This document shows positions 1 through 12,559 of a DNA stretch of 64,000 nt, piece after piece; the stretch's first letter is position 1, and each line of letters begins with the position of its first letter. The notes under the pieces are model-generated. The model was not told the origin of the DNA. It ran no database searches and saw nothing but the letters and a program-made list of their open reading frames with translations. Origin of the DNA: Mycoavidus cysteinexigens (GTDB lineage: Bacteria; Pseudomonadota; Gammaproteobacteria; Burkholderiales; Burkholderiaceae); NCBI RefSeq assembly GCF_003966915.1, contig NZ_AP018150.1:868001-932000 (forward strand), given 5' to 3'. The translations under genes and the position numbers were made by a program.

Positions 1-495
1 ACGCCGGTAGCCTATCCTAGCGGCGTGACCGAGGTCGAGCGCTTAAACGATGTCGCGGGCGCGCCGACTCTAGTTGATTATCAAACTTGCGCAGTAACTT
101 TCCAAGGCCGTTTGGGCTGCTTTAATGTGCAAACTGGACAACCTTTATGGGAGCGGCCATTTTCAAGCTACCATGGGATTGCGCAGGATAAAACCGTCTT
201 GGTGGCCAGCGATGATGGGTCAGTGGTCTCTCTCTATGATGCCGCCAACGGCGAGTTGCTGTGGCAAAACACCAAACTTAAAAATCGTGGCTTAGGAACG
301 CCAATCCTGACAGGTCAGACAATTGCCGTTGGCGATTATCGTGGCTTCGTGCATTTTCTTTCGCGCGCGCAAGGCGATTTTGTCGCGCGGATGGAAACCG
401 ATGGCAGCGCAATTAACACGCAGCCGGTGTTAGTTAAACACACCCTCATTGTGCAAACGCGCAATGGCAACTTATATGCATTCCGCCCAAAATGA
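1..495 (+). CDS. bamB: Outer membrane assembly factor BamB, C-terminal part (cut by window edge)
   Basis: C-terminal ~164 residues of BamB, the lipoprotein beta-propeller of the BAM complex that inserts beta-barrel proteins into the outer membrane. The frame is open to base 1, so the gene starts outside the window; the GTG at 25 is internal. Seen: PQQ-type blade motifs ([29 protein letters not shown]) and a last blade ending [15 protein letters not shown], typical of the family. The stop overlaps the start of der by 4 bases (ATGA), the usual bamB-der coupling. The identity is supported by both the repeats and the neighbour. Confidence 0.9.
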   Translation, partial: TPVAYPSGVTEVERLNDVAGAPTLVDYQTCAVTFQGRLGCFNVQTGQPLWERPFSSYHGIAQDKTVLVASDDGSVVSLYDAANGELLWQNTKLKNRGLGTPILTGQTIAVGDYRGFVHFLSRAQGDFVARMETDGSAINTQPVLVKHTLIVQTRNGNLYAFRPK

Positions 496-1829
496 AACCA
501 GTGATTGCCTTGGTAGGGCGCCCCAATGTCGGGAAATCTACTTTATTTAACCGCCTGACCCGCTCGCGAGATGCGCTGGTGGCGGATTTCCCCGGCCTCA
601 CGCGAGACCGTCATTACGGCACTGGTCGCCTAGGTGAACGGCCCTATTTGGTGGTTGATACGGGGGGCTTCGAGCCGGTTGTCAAAGAGGGCATCGTACA
701 GCGCATGGCGCAACAGACGCAGCAAGCGGTGGCTGAAGCAGATGCAGTTATTTTTATCGTAGATGCGCGGGAAGGGATGACACCGCAGGATAGTTTGATT
801 GCTAATTATCTGCGTAAAACTGGGCGGCCCTTGTGTTTAGTGGTGAATAAAGCCGAAGGGATGAAACATAGTACGGTGGTTACCGATTTCTATGAACTTG
901 GCTTGGGCCAACCTTTTGCTATTTCATCGGCGCATGGCGAGGGCGTGCACGATATGGTAGAGCACGCCTTAGAGCTGGCTTATGCTGAGCGCAGCGCTGA
1001 AACTGAGGAGGACGATGCAGCGCGTGGCGTCAAAATCGCCATTGTCGGGCGTCCGAATGTAGGCAAATCGACGCTGGTGAATACCTTGCTGGGTGAAGAG
1101 CGCGTCATTGCATTTGATATGCCTGGCACCACCCGCGATTCAATCTACATCGCTTTTGAGCGGCAGGGGCGGCCTTATACGCTGATTGATACGGCAGGCT
1201 TGCGGCGGCGTGGCAAAGTGTTTGAAGCCGTTGAAAAATTTTCCGTGGTTAAAACTTTGCAAGCGATTGCTGATGCGAACGTGGTTGTGCTTTTGCTGGA
1301 TGCATGTCAAGATATTAGCGAGCAAGACGCGCATATTGCAGGTTTTGTGATTGAGCAAGGGCGAGCGTTAGTCATTGGCGTAAATAAATGGGATGGGCTT
1401 GAGGCATATACGCGCGAGCGTTTTAAAGCTGAGTTAACCCGAAAATTACAATTTCTCGATTTCGCTAAGTTTCACTTCATTTCGGCGACAAAAAAAACCG
1501 GTATCGATCCACTGGTACATTCAGTTGACGACGCATATGCAGCGGCAATGGCGAAATTGCCAACGCCAAAGTTAACGCGGACGTTGATTGAGGCGGTTGA
1601 GTTTCAGCAGCCGCGTCGCAAGGGGCGGGTGCGCCCGAAGTTGCGCTATGCGCATCAGGGTGGCCAGAATCCGCCAGTTATTATTATTCATGGAAATGCA
1701 CTTGACGCGATAACCGACACTTATCGGCGTTACCTTGAAAGGAAATTTCGCGAAACCTTTATGTTGACAGGCACGCCATTAAGAGTAGAGTTTCGCTCAT
1801 CGCACAATCCTTACATTGAGAAGAAATAG
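492..1829 (+). CDS. der: Ribosome biogenesis GTPase Der (EngA)
   Basis: Tandem-GTPase factor for 50S subunit assembly, cytoplasmic. Two G domains are visible, each with the P-loop GRPNVGKST (residues about 9-17 and 186-194) and with DTGG/DTAG G3 motifs. The G4 motifs are VNKAEG in the first domain and VNKWDG in the second. A C-terminal KH-like domain follows and ends in a basic tail. Length 445 aa, normal for beta-proteobacteria. The start ATG overlaps the bamB stop, implying one transcript. No truncation or missing key residue. Confidence 0.97.
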   Translation: MKPVIALVGRPNVGKSTLFNRLTRSRDALVADFPGLTRDRHYGTGRLGERPYLVVDTGGFEPVVKEGIVQRMAQQTQQAVAEADAVIFIVDAREGMTPQDSLIANYLRKTGRPLCLVVNKAEGMKHSTVVTDFYELGLGQPFAISSAHGEGVHDMVEHALELAYAERSAETEEDDAARGVKIAIVGRPNVGKSTLVNTLLGEERVIAFDMPGTTRDSIYIAFERQGRPYTLIDTAGLRRRGKVFEAVEKFSVVKTLQAIADANVVVLLLDACQDISEQDAHIAGFVIEQGRALVIGVNKWDGLEAYTRERFKAELTRKLQFLDFAKFHFISATKKTGIDPLVHSVDDAYAAAMAKLPTPKLTRTLIEAVEFQQPRRKGRVRPKLRYAHQGGQNPPVIIIHGNALDAITDTYRRYLERKFRETFMLTGTPLRVEFRSSHNPYIEKK

Positions 1830-1879
1830 TGTATGAATTTTAAAATGATTTTTTAAATTAATCTAAAAAGGAAATTTGC

Positions 1880-1909
1880 TTCACTTAATAAATCAACTGT
1901 AGTTATAAT
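1880..1909 (+). promoter_or_regulatory. Possible sigma70 promoter for hfq
   Basis: In the AT-rich gap after der there is TTCACT, an 18-base spacer and a perfect TATAAT (1904-1909), about 75 bases before the hfq start. The -35 match is poor, so this is a candidate only. Confidence 0.35.
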
Positions 1910-1985
1910 AGATAGTTGTAATTTAAATTTTTTTTAATATTTTGATTGAATTAATTCAATCGCACAAAACACAATGGAGTTTACT

Positions 1986-2222
1986 ATGAGTAACAAAGGG
2001 CAGTTATTACAAGACCCGTTTCTGAACGCATTGCGTAAAGAGCACGTGCCAGTATCGATTTACTTAGTGAATGGCATTAAATTACAAGGCAATGTTGAGT
2101 CTTTTGACCAGTACGTGGTATTGCTAAAAAATACTGTAACTCAAATGGTATATAAGCACGCAATTTCTACAGTTGTGCCTGCCCGTCCAGTCAATTTCGC
2201 TGCAGATGACGAAGCCAATTAG
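1986..2222 (+). CDS. hfq: RNA chaperone Hfq
   Basis: Sm-like hexameric RNA chaperone that pairs small RNAs with mRNAs. 78 aa: N-terminal [19 protein letters not shown], Sm1 core, and the Sm2 YKHAIST motif (Tyr56-Lys57-His58) of the proximal U-binding site. The start is set at 1986 rather than the in-frame ATG at 1974, because GGAG (1976-1979) sits 6 bases ahead of 1986 and the family begins MSNKGQ. In Burkholderia and E. coli hfq is followed by hflX; here hflK follows directly. Confidence 0.97.
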   Translation: MSNKGQLLQDPFLNALRKEHVPVSIYLVNGIKLQGNVESFDQYVVLLKNTVTQMVYKHAISTVVPARPVNFAADDEAN

Positions 2223-2280
2223 CCGCATTAAAACTCTACTGAGCGGTGGGTGGTTTTTAGTTGCGTATCAGCAAACACAA

Positions 2281-3570
2281 ATGAGCTTTAAAAGTTTGCA
2301 AGGACAAAAACTGAAACTCGATGGGGCAGTGAATAGTCGCCATCAGCCCCCCGATTTAGAGGAGCTTTGGCGCGATTTCAACCGTCGTTTAAGCCGCTTG
2401 CTTGGACTGAAAGAGTCGGGCAGCGGCGGGCGCGGTCCGTGGGGCGGAAAAAATGGCCGTTACTATCAGATTGGGCTGGGATGCGCTCTGGCGCTTGCGC
2501 TTTGGCTCGGCAGTGGGGTTTATATCGTAGGCGAGGATCAGGCAGGTGTGATTAGTCAGCTTGGGAAATATAAATATACCACTGCTTCGGCCGGCCTCCA
2601 CTGGCATTTGCCTTATCCATTTCAGTCTTCAGCATTGGTTGATTTGAAGCCTGTGCAACCGATTGAAATCGGCTCCAAGAATTCTTCTGGCGCTAAAAGT
2701 TCGCCCATGCTGACGCAGGATGGTAAGCTGGTCGAGGCGCGGTTTACCGTGCAGTATCAGATCAACGATGCCTATGCTTTTCTCTTTAATAATGTCGATG
2801 CGCAGATTAGCATTGGGCAGGCAGGTGAGGCTGCGGCTCGGGCGGTTTTGAGCCAACTCAAACTAGACGATCTGCTTTCTCGTAATCAAGAAACAACGGG
2901 GTTTGAACTCAAGCAAAAGTTGCAAAAGATGCTTGATCTGTATCACAGCGGTATTCACGTTAAAGACGTGACCATGCAAACCATACGCTTGCCGGCGCAG
3001 ATACAGGCGGCATTTGACGAGGCGTTAAAAGTGACGCAAGAGAACGAGCGTCAAAATAAGCAGGCTGAAGCATATAGCCACGAAATTCTAACGCGCGCGC
3101 GCGCGGATGTGGCGCAGATGGTCAACGAGGCTGAAGGCCATAAAGCACGTGTCATTGCTCAGGCGCAAGGCGATGCAGAGCGTTTTAAGCAAGTGCTTGC
3201 CGAATATTCAAAAGCTCCGGCGGTGGTGCGTGAGCATATGTACTTGGAGACAATGCAGCAGATTTATGCCGCTGCGACTAAAGTATTGATAGAGAACAAA
3301 ACAGCACAGAATCTGATTTATCTACCGCTTGATAAACTCTTGGCAAACAATGCGCCGCCTAAAAGCACCGCGCCTGACGCCAGCCCAAGTAACGGGGTTG
3401 CCGCCACGACGAATCCGCCAGCGGGGACAACTCATACGGCTGGGCAGCCAGCGCCAGCGTTAGCTAAAGACCGAGCCCCGGAAACCAGCTCTACGCCTGC
3501 GGCAGGCGCAGATCCAACGCGTTTACGCGAGATGCTGCGTACGCGGGACCGCAATGATGATGGACGTTAA
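2281..3570 (+). CDS. hflK: FtsH protease modulator HflK
   Basis: SPFH-domain inner-membrane protein that forms the HflKC cage around FtsH. Seen: a Pro/Gly-rich cytoplasmic N-terminus with DLEELWRDFNRRLSRLLG, one transmembrane segment (about LGCALALALWLGSGVYIV), then the SPFH domain (EDQAGVISQLGKY onward), a coiled coil, and a low-complexity Pro/Thr/Ala tail. The frame is open from 2173 inside hfq. The ATG at 2281 is preferred because it avoids the hfq overlap and gives ~429 aa, close to E. coli HflK (419). No clear ribosome binding site. The 3' end overlaps hflC. Confidence 0.93.
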   Translation: MSFKSLQGQKLKLDGAVNSRHQPPDLEELWRDFNRRLSRLLGLKESGSGGRGPWGGKNGRYYQIGLGCALALALWLGSGVYIVGEDQAGVISQLGKYKYTTASAGLHWHLPYPFQSSALVDLKPVQPIEIGSKNSSGAKSSPMLTQDGKLVEARFTVQYQINDAYAFLFNNVDAQISIGQAGEAAARAVLSQLKLDDLLSRNQETTGFELKQKLQKMLDLYHSGIHVKDVTMQTIRLPAQIQAAFDEALKVTQENERQNKQAEAYSHEILTRARADVAQMVNEAEGHKARVIAQAQGDAERFKQVLAEYSKAPAVVREHMYLETMQQIYAAATKVLIENKTAQNLIYLPLDKLLANNAPPKSTAPDASPSNGVAATTNPPAGTTHTAGQPAPALAKDRAPETSSTPAAGADPTRLREMLRTRDRNDDGR

Positions 3571-4480
3571 TCCGGTGAAACTACAAAAAATCGCTATGAA
3601 CCGAATCGCCCTATTGGTTACCTTTTTATTTGCGCTAGGGTTGGGCGCTTCCATGTTGTTTGTGGTGGATCAGCGCCAATCTGTGGTGATGGTTTCTGGG
3701 CTAGGTAACTTCAAGCGGGTGATTAGCGCTCCAGGTCTTTATTGGAAGTGGCCAGCGCCATTTGACCGCGTCATGTTATTGGACAAACGGACGCAAACTG
3801 CGAGCAGCCAAAAGCCAGAAAGCTATTTGACAGCCGATCACAAGGAAGTCTTCGTCAGCCTTTACATTAAATGGCGCATTACTGAGCCAATCGCATATTT
3901 CAACCACTTTCGTGATGAATTAGCACCTGCGCAAAACCAGCTATTAGAACGGGCGTACACCGCGCTCGATGGAAAGCGCGGGCAATACTCAGCGGTGGAA
4001 TTAGCCGCTAACAGTGATAACCAAATAATCTCCGCGCTACAAACGCAAACCGCGCAGGCGGCGCGCGAGTGGGGCATTGAAGTTGCAGATATACGCATCA
4101 CTCATCTGGAGTTTGCGACAGAAGCAAATGATGCAATCTATAAACAGATGGGCGCTGAGCGCACAGAAGCGGCTCACCAATTACGTTCGACGGGTTTGGT
4201 CGAGGCGGCTCAAGCACGTTCCTACGCTGACCGTGAGCGCGAAACGATCTTAGCGCAGGGTTACAAGCGAGCACAGATGATCAAGGGCGATGGCGACGCG
4301 CAAGCAGTAGCAATTTATGCCAGCGCATTCGGACGCGATCCGCAATTCTATCGTTTCTACAAAAGCCTTGATGCCTATCGGCAGATCTTTCGTGAGCGCG
4401 ATCTAGTCGTGGTTGATCCAAGCAGCGATTTCTTCCGCTTTATGCACAATCCGGCAGGAATGCCAAGTCGTAAGCCTTAA
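3554..4480 (+). CDS. hflC: FtsH protease modulator HflC
   Basis: Partner of HflK; single N-terminal transmembrane anchor ([20 protein letters not shown]) followed by an SPFH domain beginning [15 protein letters not shown], with periplasmic topology expected. 308 aa from the first of three consecutive in-frame ATGs at 3554; the ATG at 3596 (MNRIALL) is an alternative start that resembles relatives. It overlaps the hflK stop by 17 bases, so translational coupling is likely. The DUF2065 gene that often follows hflC in this lineage is absent; hisZ follows after 17 bases. Confidence 0.93.
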   Translation: MMMDVNPVKLQKIAMNRIALLVTFLFALGLGASMLFVVDQRQSVVMVSGLGNFKRVISAPGLYWKWPAPFDRVMLLDKRTQTASSQKPESYLTADHKEVFVSLYIKWRITEPIAYFNHFRDELAPAQNQLLERAYTALDGKRGQYSAVELAANSDNQIISALQTQTAQAAREWGIEVADIRITHLEFATEANDAIYKQMGAERTEAAHQLRSTGLVEAAQARSYADRERETILAQGYKRAQMIKGDGDAQAVAIYASAFGRDPQFYRFYKSLDAYRQIFRERDLVVVDPSSDFFRFMHNPAGMPSRKP

Positions 4481-4497
4481 GTTTGAGCGCATCATCG

Positions 4498-5649
4498 ATG
4501 TCTACTTGGCTGCTCCCGGAAAATATTGCCGATCTCTTGCCGTCCGAGGCGCGCAAGCTTGAAGAGTTGCGCCGCCGTTTGCTGGATCGCTTTCGCGTAT
4601 ACGGTTATGAATTGGTGATGCCGCCGTTGCTTGAATATTTGGAATCGTTGTTAACGGGCGCCGGGCAGGACCTTGGCTTGCGAACTTTTAAGCTGGTTGA
4701 TCAGCTTTCTGGCCGGACCATGGGACTTCGCGCCGATATGACGCCACAAGTTTCGCGCATTGACGCCCATTTGCTAAACCGCCAGGGCATCACGCGCTTA
4801 TGCTATGCCGGCAGCGTATTGCATACTAGGCCCGCCGGCCTCCATGCAACACGCGAACCTTATCAAATTGGCGCTGAACTATACGGGCACGAGGGTCTGG
4901 AAGCTGACGCCGAAATTCAGCAGCTTATGCTTGATAGCTTGGCGCTTGCCGGCTTATCGCGGCTGCGACTTGATCTGTGTCATGTTGGCGTGGTGCAGGC
5001 GTTATTCGCAGAAGCTAAGGCCCCGGCGCCGCTTGAGGATAAAATATTAAGCGCTTTGGCGAGTAAAAATCGGTCTCAGTTGCTGCCGTTAACGGCAGCG
5101 CTGCCGGTGCTCATACGCGACGCGCTGCTGGCTTTGCCGCAATTATATGGGGCCGCCTCGATGCTGGAGGTAGCGCGCGCGCGCTTGCCGGCTTTGCCAG
5201 CGATTACCCGCGCGCTGGACGAGCTGAGTTTTCTGGCCCAGCAAGCCATGGGCGCTGAAGTTACGGTTGATTTAGCAGATTTGCGCGGCTACGCCTATCA
5301 CAGTGGCGTGATGTTTTCAGTGTATGTTGATCAGGCGTCTAATGCGATTGCGCGCGGCGGCCGCTATGATAAAGTGGGCGCCGTGTATGGTCGGGAGCGG
5401 GCGGCCACAGGTTTTTCCGTAGATTTGCGTGAGCTTGTAACGCTCTCGCCACTCACTGCGCGCAGCAGCGCGATCTTTGCGCCATGGCGGCAAGATACCG
5501 CCCTGCGTGAAAAAATTGCTGCTTTGCGCGAGAGGGGTGAAATTGTGATCCAAGCTTTGCCAGGTCATGCCGAAGACCTTGATGAATTTGCCTGTGATCG
5601 GATTCTCGTGCAACACGGCGACCAATGGCAGGTTGAAGCAAAAGAGTAG
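4498..5649 (+). CDS. hisZ: ATP phosphoribosyltransferase regulatory subunit HisZ
   Basis: Histidyl-tRNA-synthetase paralogue that activates the short-form HisG in the first step of histidine synthesis. Begins [20 protein letters not shown], the usual betaproteobacterial start. The in-frame TTG at 4483 is 5 codons upstream and less likely. Class II synthetase-like motifs seen: [12 protein letters not shown] (motif 2 region), [20 protein letters not shown], and [11 protein letters not shown] (motif 3 region). 383 aa, full length. The position between hflC and purA is conserved in Burkholderia. Confidence 0.94.
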   Translation: MSTWLLPENIADLLPSEARKLEELRRRLLDRFRVYGYELVMPPLLEYLESLLTGAGQDLGLRTFKLVDQLSGRTMGLRADMTPQVSRIDAHLLNRQGITRLCYAGSVLHTRPAGLHATREPYQIGAELYGHEGLEADAEIQQLMLDSLALAGLSRLRLDLCHVGVVQALFAEAKAPAPLEDKILSALASKNRSQLLPLTAALPVLIRDALLALPQLYGAASMLEVARARLPALPAITRALDELSFLAQQAMGAEVTVDLADLRGYAYHSGVMFSVYVDQASNAIARGGRYDKVGAVYGRERAATGFSVDLRELVTLSPLTARSSAIFAPWRQDTALREKIAALRERGEIVIQALPGHAEDLDEFACDRILVQHGDQWQVEAKE

Positions 5650-7026
<1,377 letters not shown>

Positions 7027-7104
7027 TATAAAAATGCATTAAACAAAATGCAGACTGATTGCACCGGGGTGATCTTGCTACTGTAAAAATAAAGGAATGG
7101 TTTG

Positions 7105-9006
7105 ATGGCTCAAGACAATCCAGCAGATGCGTCGCACCAGCGTAAGCAATCGATGCCGGTCATCATAGCGGCGGCGCTTGGCGTGGTTTTTGGCGATATT
7201 GGGACCAGTCCACTTTATGCATTAAAAGAAGCCTTTAACCCCGCGCATGGCATCCCGCTGACTGCGCCCTCAATACTGGGGGTGATCTCGCTCCTATTTT
7301 GGGCCATCGTGATGGTTGTGGCGCTAAAGTATGTACTTTTTGTCATGCGCGCTGACAACCATGGCGAAGGGGGCGTACTGGCCTTAATGGCGCTGGGTTT
7401 GCGCTGCCTGCGCCGCGGCTCTAAAGCGGCGGCGTTACTGACTATGCTGGGCATCTTCGGAGCCTGCATGTTTTATGGCGATGCGGTGATCACCCCGGCA
7501 ATTTCAGTGCTCTCTGCAGTTGAAGGCTTGCGTCTAGTCGCGCCCGAGTTAGCGCAGTTTGTGTTGCCGATTACTCTAGCAATTCTGGTGATCTTATTCT
7601 GGTTGCAGCGCCATGGCACTGAAGTTGTCGGTAAACTCTTTGGTCCAATTATGCTGCTGTGGTTTGTCACGCTGGCCGCATTAGGCATTTGGCAAATCGC
7701 GCAGAGCCCGATCGTGATTCACGCACTTAACCCGATCTACGCGCTGCATTTTATCTCCGAGCATATGCTGCAAGCGTATATTGTGCTCGGTTCAGTGGTT
7801 CTTGTCCTGACCGGGGCAGAAGCGCTGTATATGGATATGGGGCACTTTGGCGCGCAGCCAATCCGGCGCGCTTGGTATGGCATTGTGATGCCTGCGCTGG
7901 TGTTGAATTACTTTGGGCAAGGCGCGTTACTGCTGACGAATCCGCAAGCGATCGCCAACCCCTTTTATTTGCTGGCTCCGCACTGGGCTCTGCCATTTTT
8001 GGTGGCGCTGGCCACGCTGGCGACCGTGATTGCCTCGCAAGCGGTAATTTCCGGCGCTTTTTCGCTGACCAAGCAAGCGATTCAGCTAGGTTACGTACCG
8101 CGCATGAAAATCAGACATACGTCGGATCAAACGATTGGGCAAATTTATATTCCGCTGGTTAACTGGCTCTTGCTGGCCGTGATTATTTGCATCGTCCTGA
8201 GCTTTAAAAGCTCGGCAAATCTGGCCGCGGCCTATGGCATTGCGGTGACTACCACCATGGTCATCACCACGCTTTTGGCATGCCTTGTCATGTTAAAGCT
8301 ATGGCAGTGGAATAAACTATGGGTCGCCCTCATTAGCCTGATTTTTATGACGATTGATTTAGCCTTTTTTGGCGCGAACTTGCTTAAAATCGCTGACGGT
8401 GGCTGGTTGCCATTATCGATTGGCGGGGTTTTATTTTTCTTATTGATCACCTGGCATAAAGGTCGGCATATATTAAAAGCGCGCACCACGGCAGACGGCA
8501 TTGCCTTACAGCCTTTTATTGCAAGTCTGCTGAGCTCGCCTCCCCATCGTGTTACCGGTAATGCAATTTATCTGACCGGCAGTGATACATTAGTGCCCGT
8601 GGCGCTTTTGCATAATTTAAAGCATAACAAGATACTCCATGAGCGCACTGTGTTGATGACCTTTGTCACGCACGACATTCCTTATATTCAGGAGCAGCGC
8701 CGCCTTGATTTGAAAGAGCTCGGCGGTGGCATCTTTGCGGTGCGCGCGGATTACGGCTTTAATGAGACGCCAGACGTAAAAGCCATCCTCCGCTTGCTGG
8801 AAAAGCAACACAATATGCCATTTGAGTTAATGGACACGTCATTCTTTTTAGCCCGTGAGACGGTCATTCCTACTCAGTTGCCGGGCATGTCAATCTGGCG
8901 CGAGCGCCTTTTTGCATGGATGCACCAAAATGCAGCGAAACCAACCGACTTCTTTAGTATCCCAGCGAACCGAGTGGTCGAATTAGGCACAAAAATTGAG
9001 ATCTGA
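7105..9006 (+). CDS. kup: Low-affinity potassium uptake protein Kup
   Basis: KUP/HAK family K+ importer of the inner membrane. The N-terminus has the family signature [19 protein letters not shown], about 12 hydrophobic segments follow up to residue ~455, and a ~180-residue cytoplasmic C-terminal domain ends the protein. 633 aa, normal. Start at the ATG at 7105 with AAGGA at 7092-7096; an in-frame TTG directly before it is not needed. It is convergent with tex, and no obvious hairpin terminator lies in the 40-base gap. Confidence 0.95.
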   Translation: MAQDNPADASHQRKQSMPVIIAAALGVVFGDIGTSPLYALKEAFNPAHGIPLTAPSILGVISLLFWAIVMVVALKYVLFVMRADNHGEGGVLALMALGLRCLRRGSKAAALLTMLGIFGACMFYGDAVITPAISVLSAVEGLRLVAPELAQFVLPITLAILVILFWLQRHGTEVVGKLFGPIMLLWFVTLAALGIWQIAQSPIVIHALNPIYALHFISEHMLQAYIVLGSVVLVLTGAEALYMDMGHFGAQPIRRAWYGIVMPALVLNYFGQGALLLTNPQAIANPFYLLAPHWALPFLVALATLATVIASQAVISGAFSLTKQAIQLGYVPRMKIRHTSDQTIGQIYIPLVNWLLLAVIICIVLSFKSSANLAAAYGIAVTTTMVITTLLACLVMLKLWQWNKLWVALISLIFMTIDLAFFGANLLKIADGGWLPLSIGGVLFFLLITWHKGRHILKARTTADGIALQPFIASLLSSPPHRVTGNAIYLTGSDTLVPVALLHNLKHNKILHERTVLMTFVTHDIPYIQEQRRLDLKELGGGIFAVRADYGFNETPDVKAILRLLEKQHNMPFELMDTSFFLARETVIPTQLPGMSIWRERLFAWMHQNAAKPTDFFSIPANRVVELGTKIEI

Positions 9007-9046
9007 CCGTATTTTTACTTTTTAAAGCAGCAACGGCCGACTCGAT

Positions 9047-11350
9047 TTAACGCTTAAGTTTAGCGAATGCAGCGGCCATGGCGCCGCTTGGCTCTGGCTT
9101 ACGCTCACGCCGCTGCGGATTGCGCGGTGCCTCAGCCTGGGGGGCGCTTTTAGCACTTTGGCTTTCATCCGAGAGCCTCATCGTCAAACCAATACGCTGC
9201 CGCTTCGCATCCACCTCAAGCACCTTTACGCGCACAATTTGTCCCACTTTGAGAATCTCATGCGGATCTTTAATAAAGCGGTTCGACATCGCAGAAACAT
9301 GCACCAAACCATCTTGATGAACGCCAATATCAATAAAAGCGCCGAACGCAGCGACATTGGTGACAACCCCTTCTAGCACCATGCCTGGCGCTAAATCACC
9401 CAGCTTTTCAATACCTTCCTGAAACTTAGCCGTCTTAAATTCAGGGCGTGGATCACGGCCTGGTTTCTCAAGCTCAACCAGAATATCGCGCACCGTGGGT
9501 AGCCCAAAGCGCTCGTCAACGAATTCATTCGGCGTAAGTTTTGCCAATATTTCGCGCTTGCCGATGAGAGCTGTAATCGGTTGCCCCAGTTTTGCAAGAA
9601 TGCGCTCAATCACCGGATAGGCTTCTGGATGCACTGCCGATTGATCCAGCGGATTCTCGCCGCCATTGATACGCAAAAACCCTGCCGCTTGCTCGAACGT
9701 CTTTTCGCCTAAACGGGGTACTTGCTTCAAAGCAGTGCGCGCCGCGAAAGGACCATTCAAGTCACGATAATCGACAATATTGCGCGCGAGGGTACTATTC
9801 AACCCTGAGACCCGTGCCAGTAAAGCCGTAGAAGCGGTATTTAAATCGACGCCCACTGCATTCACGCAATCTTCAACCACCGCATCTAAGCTGCGCGCCA
9901 GCTCGCGTTGATTCACGTCATGCTGATATTGGCCCACACCGATCGCTTTCGCGTCTATTTTGACTAATTCCGCAAGCGGATCTTGCAAACGGCGCGCAAT
10001 CGAGACTGCGCCTCGTAGCGAAACATCGAGCTCAGGAAATTCGTTAGCGGCAAATTCAGATGCAGAATAAACTGAAGCGCCGGCTTCTGAGACCACCAAT
10101 TTTTGTAACTTTAATGCAGGATGACGCTGCATCAGTTCAGTCACCAGCTTATCTGTTTCACGCGAAGCGGTGCCATTGCCAATACTGACCAAACTGGCTT
10201 GGGTTGCCTGAGCTAAGCGCGCCAGTTTGGCTAGCGCGCCGTCCCAATCACGCCGGGGTTCATGTGGATAAATCGTATCGGTTGCGAGTAATTTACCGGT
10301 ACGGTCCACCACCGCCACTTTAACTCCAGTGCGCAGCCCTGGATCAAGGCCGATTACGGCCTGTGGACCAGCCGGCGCGGCTAACAAAAGAGCTTTTAAA
10401 TTGCGCGCAAAGACCTCGATGGCATCCTGCTCAGCCTGCTCGCGTAAGCGCGTAAACAGTTCATTTTCTAATTGGGGCTGAACTTTGACGCGCCAACACC
10501 AGCGACACACGCTGGCAAGCCAAACATCGGCAGCTCGTTGACGTTGCTCGATTCCAAACTGCGCCGCAATCATCGCTTCGCCTGGATGCGGCGTTTGCGT
10601 CTCAAGCGCTTCATCTAAAGCCAGCTTGATTTGCAACACCCCGGTGCTCCGTCCACGAAACAGCGCTAGCGCGCGGTGCGACGGCACCTTATGAATGCTT
10701 TGCGCATAATTGTAGTAATCGCGGAATTTCTCGGCTTCATCCTGTGTATTGCCTTCCACTACAGTAGCTGACACGATGCCCTGACGCCATAAATAATCCC
10801 GTAATTGACTGAGGAGCTCCGCGGTTTCAGCGAATTGCTCAGTCAGAATATCGCGCGCGCCATCCAGAGCAGTTTTAGTATCTGGAACCTTCTGCTCGGC
10901 GTTCACAAAGCGTTCCGCCTCGAGCTGTGGATCTAGCGTTGGGTCGGCTAAAAGTGCTTGTGCGAGTGGCTCAAGCCCCGCTTCGCGGGCAATTTGCGCG
11001 CGCGTCCTACGTTTAGGTTTATACGGTAAATAAAGATCTTCTAATAATTGTTTACTCTCCGCTGCGTTAATTGCCTGGCGCAAAGTATCTGTCAGTTTGC
11101 CTTGCTCTTCAATACTGTTCAGGATCGTGGCGCGCCGCGCCTCAAGTTCGCGCAAATATAAAAGCCGCGTATCCAATGTGCGTAATTGGGCATCGTCAAG
11201 ATTGCCAGTTGCCTCTTTGCGATAGCGGGCGATGAAAGGAACCGTAGCGCCGCCATCTAACAATTGCACCGCTGCAGCAATTTGCTGTGGCGCAACGGCA
11301 AGTTCAGTGGCAATGCGTTGGATGAGAGCAAACGTAATGTTATCCGTCAT
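9047..11350 (-). CDS. tex: RNA-binding transcription accessory protein Tex
   Basis: S1-domain nucleic-acid-binding protein. Order seen: N-terminal helical Tex domain, a YqgF-like RNase H fold ([17 protein letters not shown]), helix-hairpin-helix motifs ([34 protein letters not shown]), and a C-terminal S1 domain ([20 protein letters not shown]). The tail is Pro/Arg-rich and ends in AAAFAKLKR. 767 aa, usual length for Burkholderia. Transcribed alone on the minus strand; its start abuts the accessory region beginning at about 11.4 kb. Confidence 0.96.
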   Translation of the reverse strand: MTDNITFALIQRIATELAVAPQQIAAAVQLLDGGATVPFIARYRKEATGNLDDAQLRTLDTRLLYLRELEARRATILNSIEEQGKLTDTLRQAINAAESKQLLEDLYLPYKPKRRTRAQIAREAGLEPLAQALLADPTLDPQLEAERFVNAEQKVPDTKTALDGARDILTEQFAETAELLSQLRDYLWRQGIVSATVVEGNTQDEAEKFRDYYNYAQSIHKVPSHRALALFRGRSTGVLQIKLALDEALETQTPHPGEAMIAAQFGIEQRQRAADVWLASVCRWCWRVKVQPQLENELFTRLREQAEQDAIEVFARNLKALLLAAPAGPQAVIGLDPGLRTGVKVAVVDRTGKLLATDTIYPHEPRRDWDGALAKLARLAQATQASLVSIGNGTASRETDKLVTELMQRHPALKLQKLVVSEAGASVYSASEFAANEFPELDVSLRGAVSIARRLQDPLAELVKIDAKAIGVGQYQHDVNQRELARSLDAVVEDCVNAVGVDLNTASTALLARVSGLNSTLARNIVDYRDLNGPFAARTALKQVPRLGEKTFEQAAGFLRINGGENPLDQSAVHPEAYPVIERILAKLGQPITALIGKREILAKLTPNEFVDERFGLPTVRDILVELEKPGRDPRPEFKTAKFQEGIEKLGDLAPGMVLEGVVTNVAAFGAFIDIGVHQDGLVHVSAMSNRFIKDPHEILKVGQIVRVKVLEVDAKRQRIGLTMRLSDESQSAKSAPQAEAPRNPQRRERKPEPSGAMAAAFAKLKR

Positions 11351-11768
11351 AAGTCAAAATTTAATTCATAGAAGAGTCGGCGGGCTAAGACCGCTATTTT
11401 GCCATAGAGAGTCAAGCAACCTAGATGATTGCCATAAAGAGCCGAAATCTTAAGAGCAATTGGCCTTAGGAAAAAAGCGGGAAGTTCGTTAATTTATTTA
11501 GAACTTCGCAAAAGGACAGTGGAAATCAGTTCGCATAGTTAGACTTTAATGCGCTAGCCGACATGTTTTTGATGTTTTTTCTCGGATAAGAGCGGCATTA
11601 TGCTGGCGCTTTGCGTGTATTTTATTAATTTTATCTGATGCGGCGCTCATCTTTTATTTTATAAATAACGCGGGTCGGCGGTGGCAAAGAGTTTGGTTTT
11701 TGGCATGATTTTATTCTGTGAGAGCTATACGTATCAGGAACCACAGATAGTTTAAGGATTTTTATTCA
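11351..11768. other. Intergenic region between tex and the first candidate effector
   Basis: 418 bases, AT-richer to the right. It holds a perfect hrpII/PIP box with -10 (11485-11545) pointing at the 11769 gene, then a ~220-base untranslated leader. The leader shares loose blocks with the leader of the 15256 gene (a TTTTATC block, then TTTATAA-TAA followed by CGCG). No other gene is seen. Confidence 0.6.
11485..11545 (+). promoter_or_regulatory. hrpII/PIP box with -10 element (box A), for the 11769 gene
   Basis: TTCG at 11485-11488, 16 bases, TTCG at 11505-11508, then 31 bases and TAGACT (11540-11545), which fits the YANNNT -10 seen with Ralstonia hrpII boxes. The expected activator, an HrpB-type AraC protein, is encoded at 16078-17505. 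The same 18-base segment around the -10 (TTCGCATAGTTAGACTTT) recurs in box B. Confidence 0.8.
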
Positions 11769-12335
11769 ATGGAATTAATTAATAATTATAGTTTAAATGA
11801 CGTGAAGATAGGGCAAGAGGTTCTTAAAAAACCAGAAGATACTATCCACTTGCCGAGCAAGAGTAAGTCGGACGGATGGCTAAAACGCAACGATGGACTC
11901 CGTATATTAAATCCAATTTATTATGGCGTAAATCGCATAACCCAAGGTTCAACTATTCTAGTAAACTGGTCTATACATGATGCTATGGCGCGTAAAAATA
12001 TAAAATTAGGAGATTATAAAATTACCTCTAGAATGGTTAAGACTTGTACCTGCCCAGGTAAATTACCTCCGCAAGGCTGGGCTAAACCATTTGTGAACGA
12101 GATATTGAAAAGGGAAAATCCTGAAGAAATACGAGATTTAATACTAAAGTTGAATTTTTATAAAGACAGTACGATAAATGAACAAGTCAAATTGTTAGAG
12201 GTACTGAAAGAAAAATCACTTGAGCAGCATAAGGCTCCTAATGGGCATTCTCCTGAAAATCAGTATATGAAGATTTATACTTTCGCTGTGATGCTACTCG
12301 AAGGGCATGAGGGTATGCAAGCTAGGTTTGGATAA
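11769..12335 (+). CDS. Unknown AT-rich gene, candidate T3SS effector
   Basis: 188-aa protein of unknown function. It has no signal peptide or membrane segment and is polar with a Lys/Asn/Ile-rich composition. A Cys pair lies in VKTCTCPGKLPPQGW, and a C-terminal helix-rich half has several charged heptads. Codon use and base composition are clearly more AT-rich than the flanking tex and helicase genes. AAGGA lies 11 bases before the ATG. It stands downstream of a perfect hrpII box (box A), which is the main reason to call it a candidate effector. The last 8 residues (EGMQARFG) match an internal segment of the next gene (ESMQARFD), suggesting recombination at its 3' end. Confidence 0.6.
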   Translation: MELINNYSLNDVKIGQEVLKKPEDTIHLPSKSKSDGWLKRNDGLRILNPIYYGVNRITQGSTILVNWSIHDAMARKNIKLGDYKITSRMVKTCTCPGKLPPQGWAKPFVNEILKRENPEEIRDLILKLNFYKDSTINEQVKLLEVLKEKSLEQHKAPNGHSPENQYMKIYTFAVMLLEGHEGMQARFG

Positions 12336-12559
12336 GTTCCACTGCGCTCTTTTTCTGATCTACTTTTAAACTAAAAATGAGTCCATAACGCTTCAATCCA
12401 AGAAGCGATATCTGGCAAAGATGAAAGTTGACGATAAGAAATGAGCGAGCCAGCTCAGAACGCGTTAGAATTCTTCTATGTTCTATTCATTCTTTGCTCT
12501 TATTTTTCTTGTACTGTCGTTAGGCGCGCACGCTGACGAGAGTATGCAGGCTAGGTTTG
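12309..12559 (+). repeat. Direct repeat of 22 bases at the 3' end of the 11769 gene and inside the next gene
   Basis: 12309-12330 and 12538-12559 agree at 20 of 22 bases (core TATGCA then GCTAGGTTTG) and are read in the same frame (MQARF in both). This is probably a scar of recombination or insertion of the effector gene. Confidence 0.6.

Noticed and set aside
2173-2280. Longer HflK start at 2173
   Set aside because: It lies inside hfq in another frame and encodes sequence unlike HflK; the ATG at 2281 gives a normal length.
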